Shown here piece after piece: positions 7,478 to 15,313 of a DNA stretch of 64,000 nucleotides (positions are counted from its first letter, which is position 1; each line of letters begins with the position of its first letter). The notes under the pieces were generated by a model that searched no databases, was not told the origin of the DNA, and saw nothing but the letters and a program-made list of their open reading frames with translations. Origin of the DNA: Lachnospiraceae bacterium (GTDB lineage Bacteria; Bacillota; Clostridia; Lachnospirales; Lachnospiraceae). The translations under genes and the position numbers were made by a program. The stretch lies in contig JAAVHZ010000068.1 in the NCBI GenBank assembly GCA_014799465.1, positions 62,001-126,000 of the forward strand, given 5' to 3'.

Positions 7478-8017
7478 ATGACAAATAAAATTATACATAT
7501 TTATGGTGCTTCGGGTTCCGGTACTACTACACTTGCAAAATACATTAGTGAAAAACTTGATTATGTTTTTATGGATACGGATGACTATTTTTGGAAGCCA
7601 ACCAATCCACCCTATAAAGAAGAAAGAAATATTTCTGAGCGGTTAGAATTAATGAAAAAAGATATTGTAAAGTCTGACAAAGTGATAATTTCCGGTTCTC
7701 TTGTTGATTGGGGAGATGAGTTAATTCCTTTATTTACACTGGTTATTCGACTTAATACAGCTACGGATATACGAATAGAACGTTTAAAAAGAAGAGAATA
7801 CGAACATTTTGGCTCTCGCATAGAAATTGGTGGAGATATGTATGATGCTCATCAGAAATTTCTTGCATGGGCTGCTGCCTATGATTGTGGGGATATTAAT
7901 ATGCGTAGTAAAGCAAAACATGACAAATGGCAAAAATTATTACAATGTAAACAGATTATATTAGATGGTAGCACGGACGTGGAGGACAATTTCAAAATAA
8001 TAAAGTCATATCTATAA
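7478..8017 (+). CDS. P-loop kinase-like ATPase
   Basis: A 179-residue protein with a Walker A motif GASGSGTTT at residues 10-18 and a following FMDTDDYFW, the pattern of small nucleoside or adenylate kinase-like P-loop proteins. VIISGSLVDW at about 69-78 is the Walker B region. An RxxRREYEHFG segment may form the lid. Proteins of this type in Firmicutes are annotated as AAA family or adenylate kinase-like; their substrates are unknown. GGAGG lies before the ATG, and the gene follows the broken GNAT by 26 bases. Confidence 0.75.
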   Translation: MTNKIIHIYGASGSGTTTLAKYISEKLDYVFMDTDDYFWKPTNPPYKEERNISERLELMKKDIVKSDKVIISGSLVDWGDELIPLFTLVIRLNTATDIRIERLKRREYEHFGSRIEIGGDMYDAHQKFLAWAAAYDCGDINMRSKAKHDKWQKLLQCKQIILDGSTDVEDNFKIIKSYL

Positions 8018-8597
8018 TATTTTTTTGATAGTAATGCTGACTATTCAGTTTATTTTACAGTGTACTAAAATATCTTTATGTAGTGACAGAGGTTTTTGGA
8101 TTGCATTAATAATGGTTCTACATAGAGTTTCTGGGAATCATAAAAATAAACTGATAAGGAAAAATGGTGTGCATAGAAAAATGCCACACAATTTGCATGA
8201 CATTCATCTACACACCGATTTTATTTATTTGGTGTGATACTTGACAAGGACATATTAACTGCTTTAAATAGCAAAGGGTAGCTATTCCTGCAATCAGTCA
8301 ACCACTTGTGGACAGTCGTTACTTTTTTAATATAATCACAAAGTATATTAAAATTAAAACTCCGGAGTTGGGTCACACCAAACAATCCGGAGTTTTTTAT
8401 CTTAAGTTTCTTATGTAAAGATTTATTCTTCTGAATATTGATATTATACCATGTATAAGTTAAATTTTCAATAAAATTATAAAAAATTTTTATTAAACTA
8501 TAAAATCCAAAATGAATGAAGTATATATAATTCAAACAATTATAATATATCATTCCACCAACTTATTTAAAAGCATTTATGTTAGTTTGGATTTTAA
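8018..8597. other. Gene-free stretch with one intrinsic terminator
   Basis: This stretch has only AT-rich DNA without a credible reading frame. The one strong signal is the terminator-like hairpin at 8356-8397. An open frame at 8025-8237 lacks a ribosome binding site and any recognisable motif. Around 8290-8312 the minus strand reads CCACAAGTGGTTGACTG, close to CCACAGAGTGGTTGACC of the small-RNA repeats at 33-35 kb, but the similarity is too short to call. Confidence 0.4.
8356..8397 (+). terminator. Intrinsic terminator, possibly bidirectional
   Basis: AAAACTCCGGA at 8356-8366 pairs with TCCGGAGTTTT at 8385-8395 across an 18-base loop, and a run of six T follows. The A-run on the left means it could also stop transcription from the right. 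It lies 339 bases past the P-loop kinase gene. Confidence 0.75.
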
Positions 8598-8636
8598 TTG
8601 ATAGTTCGCTTTTGCCATGGTATAATAATGGCAAAA
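8598..8636 (+). promoter_or_regulatory. SigA promoter with a palindromic operator over the -10 box
   Basis: TTGATA at 8598-8603 and TATAAT at 8621-8626 are separated by exactly 17 bases. TTTTGCCAT at 8610-8618 and ATGGCAAAA at 8628-8636 form a perfect 9-base inverted repeat centred on the -10 box. A dimeric repressor bound here would block RNA polymerase. The regulated gene is the small DUF6440-like gene at 8692. No regulator gene is adjacent. Confidence 0.75.
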
Positions 8637-8691
8637 CTGATGTATTAATCTATGGCATGTAAAATTATGAATGATAAAAAGGAGGTAGGAC

Positions 8692-8874
8692 ATGAGTAAA
8701 AATGACAGATTTAAAAAGGTATATTCACAGGGCAAATTAGAAGGTATGGAAATATGGATAGACAGAGAAACAGGCATTAATTATCTGTTTCATTTTGCAG
8801 GATATAGTGGTGGACTTACACCACTTTTAGATGAACAGGGAAAGCCGGTTATTACACCTGTAGCGGAGCGATAA
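8692..8874 (+). CDS. DUF6440-like small protein
   Basis: A 60-residue protein reading MSKNDRFKKVYSQGKLEG, then EIWIDRETGINYLFH, AGYSGGLTPLLDEQGKPV. The pattern fits the DUF6440 family, small soluble proteins of unknown function in Firmicutes. GGAGG lies seven bases before the ATG. It has its own promoter with an overlapping palindrome, so its expression is probably switched. The length is normal for the family. Confidence 0.7.
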   Translation: MSKNDRFKKVYSQGKLEGMEIWIDRETGINYLFHFAGYSGGLTPLLDEQGKPVITPVAER

Positions 8875-9045
8875 AAGTTAGTTTACAGAACTGATAAATG
8901 GGTCAGTTGTGATTAAGGATTTTAATATAGGTAATACAAATATAAAAGAAGACAAAGAATAAGTTTCATTAATAGTAACGTTATACTAAAACAAAGTGGA
9001 TTGTAAAACGTATGTTATTTTCATTGAGACTATTAAGGTGAATAT

Positions 9046-9432
9046 ATGAAAAATAGGAAAAAATATTTAGCAGCTCGCAAAAAACAGTTTAAATGGAATC
9101 TCATAGGTTGGCATTCGGATTCTGAGTGCCGCAAATGTGGAAAAAATACGATTTATCAAATTTACAAATATGATTCATGGTGTTGCGTATCATGCAATGA
9201 ATGGCATGATGATGTCTGCGGTGATCCAGACTGTCCGTTTTGTGGCAAAAGACCAGAGACACCATATGAAGCATATTGTTCAATTGATGTAGAGGCTGGC
9301 AGTGCAGGATGGAAAAAAGACTGGAGACGAAAAAATTATCAGCATAAAACAGAGGGCATGGAAAAACATAAAAGGAAGAGAGAAGAAGCTTCCTATTATA
9401 GAAATAAATTGGAACATATAACTTTAGGATAG
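9046..9432 (+). CDS. Cysteine-rich probable zinc-binding protein of unknown function
   Basis: A 128-residue basic protein with a cluster of paired cysteines: SECRKCGKN, WCCVSCNEW and CGDPDCPFCGKRP, between residues 28 and 76. These could hold two zinc ions in ribbon folds. The C-terminal 50 residues are charged and helical (WKKDWRRKN, EKHKRKREE). Similar stand-alone proteins occur in Firmicutes but I know of no function. AAGGTG precedes the ATG. No functional link with neighbours is visible. Confidence 0.6.
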   Translation: MKNRKKYLAARKKQFKWNLIGWHSDSECRKCGKNTIYQIYKYDSWCCVSCNEWHDDVCGDPDCPFCGKRPETPYEAYCSIDVEAGSAGWKKDWRRKNYQHKTEGMEKHKRKREEASYYRNKLEHITLG

Positions 9433-9464
9433 CAAAGTGAAAAAACGGAATAGATGAATATTAA

Positions 9465-9557
9465 TTAAGTGAACAAATAAATAAGATTGTTGAGGATTTA
9501 ATGCCATCAGGATTGTATCGCTTTCAGTAATGCTCAGAACAGAAATTTGCTGCCTCA
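9465..9557 (+). pseudogene. Second DUF2971-like remnant
   Basis: The frame from 9465 reads LSEQINKIVEDLMPSGLYRF then a stop, then CSEQKFAAS. It is clearly homologous to bases 743-836, which give LSESTNKIVEALMPSRLYRFR and NFAAF. Each copy has its own stop codon at a different place. The repeat brackets about 8.6 kb of accessory DNA. Confidence 0.6.
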
Positions 9558-9593
9558 AGTTCATTCCATTACATATATAAAGCAAGGTGGATT

Positions 9594-10004
9594 ATGTTAG
9601 TAGAAGATATTAAAAAGTATTGTATGAGTAAACACAAAGCATATGAAGAATATCCATTTGGTGATGTTCCGATATGTTATAAGTTGAATGGAAAAATATT
9701 TGCACAGATTTATCCATATCAGGATGATTATAAAATTACGCTGAAATATACGGCAGATGCAGGGCAGTTTTGGCGAATGGTATATCCTGAACAAGTGGTT
9801 AGAGGCTATCATTGTCCACCTGTACAACAGCCATATTGGAATACCATATATTTGGATGGCTTTGAGGATGAAGAGTTGTTAAATATGATTGACCATGCAT
9901 ATGAGACAGTATTTAATAGTTTTAGCAAAAAGATACAGAAACAGATTTCGGAACAAAAATTAATAGAAAAAACGAAAATAAGAAGAAAACCGGCGTTCAA
10001 TTAG
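9594..10004 (+). CDS. MmcQ/YjbR-family protein
   Basis: A 136-residue protein of the MmcQ/YjbR family, a CyaY-like fold sometimes annotated as DNA-binding. Diagnostic parts are the opening helix, YPFGDVPICYKLNGKIFAQIY, then ITLKYTADAG, VVRGYHCPPVQQPYWNTIYLDG and a final helix. The family length is about 115-130, so this one is complete. AAGGTGG precedes the ATG. A very small conserved-looking frame follows after two bases and may be cotranslated. Confidence 0.85.
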   Translation: MLVEDIKKYCMSKHKAYEEYPFGDVPICYKLNGKIFAQIYPYQDDYKITLKYTADAGQFWRMVYPEQVVRGYHCPPVQQPYWNTIYLDGFEDEELLNMIDHAYETVFNSFSKKIQKQISEQKLIEKTKIRRKPAFN

Positions 10005-10006
10005 AA

Positions 10007-10132
10007 ATGAGCCGGTCGAATCTTATTTATAACATTATTTCACTTATAAATGATGGTGCAATTGACTTTGAAAATTTAGAAGAGTTCAGTGATGAACTGA
10101 AGGAAACGGTAAGAGTTTTGACTAAGAGATAG
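10007..10132 (+). CDS. 41-residue ORF coupled to the YjbR gene
   Basis: Starting at ATG 10007, two bases after the YjbR stop, the frame reads MSRSNLIYNIISLINDG and then FENLEEFSDELKETVRVL to the stop at 10130-10132. It is amphipathic and acidic with a clear helix-turn-helix spacing of hydrophobic residues, unlike random AT-rich sequence. Similar short proteins with ISLI-DG and DFSDEL patterns exist in Lachnospiraceae, as far as I recall. The close spacing suggests translational coupling. Function unknown. Confidence 0.5.
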   Translation: MSRSNLIYNIISLINDGAIDFENLEEFSDELKETVRVLTKR

Positions 10133-10187
10133 TTTAAAGTATATGAGTTTTTGGATTGGAATTCATATAGAAATCAGGAGACGAATT

Positions 10188-10718
10188 ATGGGAGAGCTAA
10201 TATTAGTAAGACCTAATGATTTATACGAAGAACAAGTGATGTCATATCGGGAAGAGATGCTGGAAAATGGAGATAGTTTTGACGGTTGTGCAGGGCTTGA
10301 AAATGTACAAAGTTTTTCAGAATGGATTGACTTTGAGAGAAGATTAAAGGCACAATACAAAGATGGATATGTTCCATCAGAAGTTTTTTTGGCGGTAAGG
10401 CAAAAAGACCATGTTGTTGTTGGCATCATTGATTTTCGCCATCCGCTATCGGATTTTCTTTTTCATTTCGGAGGAAATATTGGATACAGTGTTCGTCCTT
10501 CAGAAAGGCGGAAAGGATATGCGACGGAAATGTTGGGGTTAATTCTTCCAGTTTGTCAGGAGTTTGGAGAGGAGCAAGTTTTATTAACCTGTGATAAGGA
10601 TAATGAAGCATCACGAAGAACAATTATCAGTAACAATGGAATATTGGAAAATGAAGTAGAAGATACAGTGGGCTTAGGTCAGTGTGGCATTATCCAAAGA
10701 TATTGGATTTCGCTATAG
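10188..10718 (+). CDS. GNAT-family N-acetyltransferase
   Basis: A 176-residue protein from ATG 10188, chosen because AGGAG stands at about 10175; the upstream in-frame ATG at 10143 lacks a site. It has the signature GNIGYSVRPSERRKGYATEML, the acetyl-CoA loop of the subgroup with HFGGNIGYSVRP, followed by VLLTCDKDNEASRRTI. Close relatives are called GNAT or putative acetyltransferases acting on unknown small molecules. It forms a single-gene unit before the AraC gene. Confidence 0.85.
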   Translation: MGELILVRPNDLYEEQVMSYREEMLENGDSFDGCAGLENVQSFSEWIDFERRLKAQYKDGYVPSEVFLAVRQKDHVVVGIIDFRHPLSDFLFHFGGNIGYSVRPSERRKGYATEMLGLILPVCQEFGEEQVLLTCDKDNEASRRTIISNNGILENEVEDTVGLGQCGIIQRYWISL

Positions 10719-10872
10719 CAAAATTGTCCACGCAACGAAACATTCTATAAGCCGGCTTTTGTTTTAGCTGAAAAAGACAAATAAATTTGTATTTTCGCAA
10801 GTAAAATCAAGTAAATACATTTCCGACCTTGTATAATAAATGCAGGACAATTGAAACGAGGTTAAATGATAT

Positions 10873-11841
10873 ATGTACGAGTGGCAGAGGCAAATACAAA
10901 TAATTATTGATGAGATAGACATATGTATTAGAAAGAATGATGATGAAGCAGTGTCACTAAGCCATCTTTCTGATAAATTAGGGTATTCTGAATTTTATAT
11001 CTCAAGAAAATTTAGAGAAATCTCAGGTATGCAATTCAGAGATTATCTAAGGTATCGAAGATTAGCTTTTGCACTAAAAGAACTTAGAGATACTGAAAAT
11101 GGAATATTGGATATCGCTTTGAAGTATGGGTTTTCTTCACATGAAGCGTTTACACGTGCATTTAAGGAAGCTTATGGCATTACACCAAGTGAATATCGCC
11201 AAAATCCAAGACCTGTTGTGCTTCGTACAATAATAAAACCTTTTGATTGTTACTTATTGGGAATTGGAGAGAGTGGTATGGAGAAATCTGCAAAGGAAAT
11301 AAAAATTTATTTTGTAACTATTCCGGCACACAAATTTTTGCATATTAAAAATTATGAGAGTATTGGATATTGGGACTTTTGGCAAAAACAAAGTCTCATT
11401 CCGGGACAAGATTGTGAAACAATTTGTGGTTTGCTGGATAGTATCAAGGGCAAATTAGACGATATGGGAGGATGTGAAACAAATAGCAGAAGTGGTCAAA
11501 TTATGGCATATATAAATGACCCGACCGGCAGAATCTGTAGTTGGGGTATTCCTCTTGCGGAATGTTATGGTGTACGTCTTCCGCTTGATTATAGTGGTGA
11601 AATACCTTCACAAATGTTTTTGGTTGATGTTCCCGAAGCTGAATATATAGTTTTTGAACATGGACCGTTTGATATTGAGAAGGAAAATAATAGTGTGGAA
11701 GAAAAGATTGAAGCGGCTATGAAATCATTTGATTATGCAGCTGCCGGTTATTGTCTTGATACCACGCCTGGCAGAGTGTTTTACTTTTATCACGATCCTC
11801 AACGGTTTTGGAAATATGTCAGACCAGTGCGGAAAGTGTAA
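10873..11841 (+). CDS. AraC-family regulator with GyrI-like effector domain
   Basis: A 322-residue protein. Residues 1-105 hold two helix-turn-helix units of the AraC/XylS type: LSHLSDKLGYSEFYISRKFREISG and DIALKYGFSSHEAFTRAFKEAYGITPSEYR, in partial quotation. The remaining 200 residues form a C-terminal effector-binding region of the GyrI/BacTF-like type, seen as FDIEKENN and VPEAEYIVFEHG. Proteins of this layout sense small hydrophobic drugs and activate efflux or detoxification genes. A TATAAT lies at about 10832. The next gene, yjdF, is controlled by an RNA thought to sense azaaromatic compounds, so a shared drug-sensing theme is possible. Confidence 0.85.
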   Translation: MYEWQRQIQIIIDEIDICIRKNDDEAVSLSHLSDKLGYSEFYISRKFREISGMQFRDYLRYRRLAFALKELRDTENGILDIALKYGFSSHEAFTRAFKEAYGITPSEYRQNPRPVVLRTIIKPFDCYLLGIGESGMEKSAKEIKIYFVTIPAHKFLHIKNYESIGYWDFWQKQSLIPGQDCETICGLLDSIKGKLDDMGGCETNSRSGQIMAYINDPTGRICSWGIPLAECYGVRLPLDYSGEIPSQMFLVDVPEAEYIVFEHGPFDIEKENNSVEEKIEAAMKSFDYAAAGYCLDTTPGRVFYFYHDPQRFWKYVRPVRKV

Positions 11842-11940
11842 AATAGTAACAATATTAAGCTAGTCATTGACTTTTGTTTGTCAGGCTTAGCTGACAGATA
11901 TGATTTTTGTGGAAAAACCGTTGATGTTGTGGTAAAATCG

Positions 11941-12057
11941 AAGAACAGAGATAAAAACACAACGTAAGGGATAACATCTCTTATAGAACCGGTAGGTAGT
12001 CCGGTCGCACTGTTTAGGTGTAAGTAGCCCTCCCTCCTTGGGTCGTCCGTTCTTTGT
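11941..12057 (+). ncRNA. yjdF riboswitch
   Basis: The region before the YjdF gene has an RNA-like structure. AAGAAC at 11941-11946 pairs with GTTCTT at 12049-12054 to close the element. Inside are ACACAACGTAAGGG and a hairpin ACCGGTAGGTAGTCCGGT. The yjdF motif RNA is known upstream of yjdF genes in Firmicutes and is reported to bind azaaromatic molecules. The ribosome binding site AAGGAGG at about 12071 follows directly, which suggests translational control. I assign it by position, size and consensus-like segments, not by a covariance model. Confidence 0.75.
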
Positions 12058-12085
12058 GCATTACAAATTTCAAGGAGGAATTGTC

Positions 12086-12502
12086 ATGGACAAAGTATCA
12101 TGCAGATTGACAGTATTTTTTGAGAAGCCATTCTGGGTAGGGATTTTTGAGCAAATATCGGAAGGAAAGCTATCTGTATGCAAGGTTACGTTTGGTGCGG
12201 AACCGAAAGATTATGAAATATACGATTTCGTTCTGAAAAATTACTACCGGATGAGATTTAGTCCGGCTGTGGCAACTGATGTAAAAGAGACTGTTCGAAA
12301 TACTAAAAGGATACAGCGTGAAGTGCGGAATCAGGTACAGAATACACGGATAAGCACAAAATCGCAACAGGCTCTAAAATTACAGCAGGAGCAGTTGAAA
12401 ACTGAACGCAAGACTGTGAGCAGGAAACAACGGGAAGCAGAGAAACAGAGGCAGTTTGAACTGAAACAGCAGAAAAGGAAAGATAAACATAGGGGCAGGT
12501 AA
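12086..12502 (+). CDS. yjdF: YjdF family protein (DUF2992)
   Basis: A 138-residue protein from ATG 12086, placed by AAGGAGG at about 12071; an earlier in-frame start at 12038 would lie inside the riboswitch. The N-terminus reads RLTVFFEKPFWVGIFE and KVTFGAEPKDYEIYDF, diagnostic of YjdF. The C-terminal half is a long basic, glutamine-rich helix. The function is unknown; its riboswitch links it to exposure to planar heteroaromatic compounds. A GC-rich hairpin GGGGCAG-CTGCCCC at the stop codon may end the transcript. Confidence 0.9.
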   Translation: MDKVSCRLTVFFEKPFWVGIFEQISEGKLSVCKVTFGAEPKDYEIYDFVLKNYYRMRFSPAVATDVKETVRNTKRIQREVRNQVQNTRISTKSQQALKLQQEQLKTERKTVSRKQREAEKQRQFELKQQKRKDKHRGR

Positions 12503-12596
12503 CATCTGCCCCACTTCTTTGTTTAAATGATAATACAATGAGAAGTGGATATGTAATGTTTTTGGATGTAAGATAGAATTTTAAACGGAGAAATAC

Positions 12597-14300
12597 ATGA
12601 ATTGGAAAAATTTATTTGAACGGCATATTCTGGAAAGAGGATATGGCTATTATTGTGAAAATGCAGTAGAGAATCTAAATGTTTCTGACGGTATTGTCAG
12701 GGCAGATGTTATGGGCTCAAAAGACTATGAGGTGGAAATTTCTTTGGATAACGGAAAAGTTACAGATATGTATTGTTCTTGTCCATATGCTACTGATGGA
12801 AGGAATTGCAAGCATATGGCAGCAGTACTATTTGAGTGGTCAGAAGGACAAAAGTATGGTAATGAGTTGAAGAAAAATGGTGATACAGATGAGAATCTAT
12901 TTATCAAAGTTCACACTGTAGAGGCATATAAGAAAAAGGTAAATGCAATTCAAAAACTTGTTGAAAATGCAGATATAGCTGTTGTAAGGTCTTATTTGAC
13001 ATCTGTTCTGGCAGAAAATGAAAAGCTATTGGTTTGCTTTAATAGCATTGTCAATGAACAGTCAATAGAAGAAGATATTAAGAGTTATATTAGTCAGGTT
13101 GATGGCATTGCCAATCGCTATCTTGGAAGAAATCATTTTATTAGCTATTATGAGGCAGATGGTTTTATATCTGAATTAGACGATATATTGGATGAAGGTG
13201 TGCACCGGATGATTGCTCATATGCAATATATGAGGGCATTTGAATTAATGAACTATATTTTTACATTAATAGGTAATGTGGATATGGATGATTCGAATGG
13301 TGGTATAGGGATGCTGGCGGCTCAGATATATCAGCTATGGTTAGAACTTATTGCAAAAGTAAACCAGGATGAGAAACGAGAGATGTTTCAATGGTTTACA
13401 ACTCATTTGAATGGTTCTGTTATTGATTATTTGGAAGAATATATAGAACAAATCATAATGGAAGAGTTTAGGGAAAAAGAGTATATGAAGCAGAAAATGA
13501 TTTTTGTAGAGGAGATGATAAAGAAGTCTGAAACAATGGATTCTGACTGGAGCAGAAGCTATAATACCGGAAAATGGGCAGCAAGATATCTGAGTCTGCT
13601 TGAATTACAAAAATGTGACAAAAAAGAAATAGAGGACTTTTGCAAAGCTCACTGGGAAAACTCATCTGTAAGAAGATATTACATTGATTTGTGCATAAAC
13701 TCGAAAGAATATGATTTGGCTTTAAAAACTTTAGACGAGAGCATAGCATTAGATAGTGACTATAGGGGATTGGTTGCAGATTATAGTAAAAAGAAAAAAG
13801 AAATCTACCTTTTACAGGGTGATAAGGATGCTTATATAAAGCAACTTTGGGAGTTAGTGCTTAATTTTGAAGTAGGAAATTTGGAAGTGTATAGAGAATT
13901 GAAAAAACAGTACGGGAAAGATGAGTGGGTGGAAAAAAGAGAACAAATATTTAGACAGCTTCCGCAATATGCCCATGTGGAAGAGCTATATAGAGAGGAA
14001 AGATTATATGATAGATTGCTTGATTTTGTACTGAAGACTTCAGGGTTATATGCATTGCAGGAATATGAAGAAATTCTTAAAAAGGATTATCCAGAACAAA
14101 TATTGCAGAAGTACAAAGATGAAGTGAATCAGATGGCATCTTATACTGGGGATAGGAAAAAGTATCAGCAGTTAGTAGCGTTGCTTCGCAATATGCAAAA
14201 AATTAAAGGTGGTTCAAAAGTTGTTGAAGAAATAGTTGCAGAGTGGAAAGTTCAATATAGAAACAGACCTGCGATGATGGATGAGTTAAGAAAATTATAA
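12597..14300 (+). CDS. SWIM zinc-finger protein
   Basis: A 567-residue protein. Near the N-terminus the SWIM motif C60-x-C62-x8-C71-x-H73 is complete (CSCPYATDGRNCKH), preceded by strands YEVEISLDNGKVTDMY. SWIM domains bind DNA or protein partners and are often found with SNF2-type helicases. The rest is all-helical with a repeat-like character (YYIDLCINSKEYDLALKTL), suggesting TPR-like arrays. No helicase gene is adjacent, so the protein acts alone or with a distant partner. GGAG precedes the ATG by seven bases. Confidence 0.8.
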   Translation: MNWKNLFERHILERGYGYYCENAVENLNVSDGIVRADVMGSKDYEVEISLDNGKVTDMYCSCPYATDGRNCKHMAAVLFEWSEGQKYGNELKKNGDTDENLFIKVHTVEAYKKKVNAIQKLVENADIAVVRSYLTSVLAENEKLLVCFNSIVNEQSIEEDIKSYISQVDGIANRYLGRNHFISYYEADGFISELDDILDEGVHRMIAHMQYMRAFELMNYIFTLIGNVDMDDSNGGIGMLAAQIYQLWLELIAKVNQDEKREMFQWFTTHLNGSVIDYLEEYIEQIIMEEFREKEYMKQKMIFVEEMIKKSETMDSDWSRSYNTGKWAARYLSLLELQKCDKKEIEDFCKAHWENSSVRRYYIDLCINSKEYDLALKTLDESIALDSDYRGLVADYSKKKKEIYLLQGDKDAYIKQLWELVLNFEVGNLEVYRELKKQYGKDEWVEKREQIFRQLPQYAHVEELYREERLYDRLLDFVLKTSGLYALQEYEEILKKDYPEQILQKYKDEVNQMASYTGDRKKYQQLVALLRNMQKIKGGSKVVEEIVAEWKVQYRNRPAMMDELRKL

Positions 14301-14505
14301 GAAGGTTAGTGAGCTTTAAATTGTAATCTATTGACATTATATATGTATGAGAATTTGGATGTGAGCTTAATGAGTTAATTTGAGGAGTGCCACGTGAATA
14401 TACAAAAATTTCACATACTAAAATAAAGTTCAGAAAAATGCTATGGATTGTAAGAGAGATGATGGTTATGCGTGAATTACTTAAAGAGAAGGAGAAAAAT
14501 ACAGT

Positions 14506-15228
14506 ATGAGAAAGCCTAAAATGATTCTTTTTGATTACGGTCAGACACTTATAAATGAAGAAAGATTTAATGGGATTAAGGGAATTGAGGAAGTATTAAA
14601 ATACGCTGCTAAAAACAGGTATCAGCTTTCACCTGCTGAAGTACAGGAAGAAGCAGAGAAAATAAAGAAAGAATTGGGTAGAATTGATCCGATGAAGCGG
14701 CACTTATTTCAAGTGGAGGTTCCTAATCATATGTTTAATGCTTATCTATATGAATCACTTGGTATTGAGCTTTCACTTACTTCTGAGCAAATTGATCAGG
14801 TGTTTTGGGATGCAGCATCACCCGGAATTCCAACAAGCGGAATTGAATCATTTTTAGAGTATTTGTATAAAAATGGGATTCGAACAGGAGTTATAAGTAA
14901 TATTTCATATGCAGGAAGTGTGGTAAAAAACAGAATTAATAAATTGATTCCTGATAATCATTTTGAGTTCATTATTGCTACCAGTGAGTATATGTTTCGG
15001 AAACCCAATAAGAGAATTTTTGAGCTGGCATTGGAGAAAGCAGGGGTGGAGGCTTCAGAAGTATGGTATATTGGAGATCAGTATGAATGTGATATTGTGG
15101 GGGCGAGAAATGTGGGGATTTTTCCTGTTTGGTATTTAGGAGCAATAGATATGCCATATAAAGAGTGCGATGATGTGAAAAAGATAACCGATTGGGAAGA
15201 ATTGCAGATGTTAATGGAGAAGATATAA
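14506..15228 (+). CDS. HAD-superfamily hydrolase-like protein with altered motif I
   Basis: A 240-residue HAD-fold protein. Motif I is FDYGQTL, motif II is GVISN, motif III includes RKPNKRIFELAL, and motif IV is YIGDQYECDIVGARNVGI. Motif I normally reads DxD; here the second aspartate, which acts as acid/base, is replaced by glycine. The same D-Y/F-G variant occurs in other Firmicute HAD proteins. Phosphatase activity may be weak or changed. The gene has AGGAG before its ATG and stands alone. Confidence 0.8.
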   Translation: MRKPKMILFDYGQTLINEERFNGIKGIEEVLKYAAKNRYQLSPAEVQEEAEKIKKELGRIDPMKRHLFQVEVPNHMFNAYLYESLGIELSLTSEQIDQVFWDAASPGIPTSGIESFLEYLYKNGIRTGVISNISYAGSVVKNRINKLIPDNHFEFIIATSEYMFRKPNKRIFELALEKAGVEASEVWYIGDQYECDIVGARNVGIFPVWYLGAIDMPYKECDDVKKITDWEELQMLMEKI

Positions 15229-15313
15229 TGGGAACAAAAGCCGTGACATTTAGAAATGTAACCTTGGCAAATTAGAAGCCAGAGAATCGAGCAAATTTGA
15301 AAGGAGAAGAAAA

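Noticed and set aside
8025-8237. Open frame of 70 codons after the P-loop kinase gene
   Set aside because: No ribosome binding site, no recognisable motif and composition like the surrounding non-coding DNA.
8265-8320. Fourth copy of the type I antitoxin RNA
   Set aside because: Only about 14 bases resemble the GTGGTTGAC core; promoter, terminator spacing and toxin frame are missing.
10750-10765. AAGCCGGCTTTTG as a terminator after the GNAT gene
   Set aside because: The palindrome has no loop and a stem too short to form a stable hairpin.
11879-11896. TGTCAG-GCTTAG-CTGACA palindrome as terminator of the AraC gene
   Set aside because: The six-base stem is followed by mixed sequence and only a short T stretch, so it is a weak hairpin at best; an operator is possible but nothing supports it.
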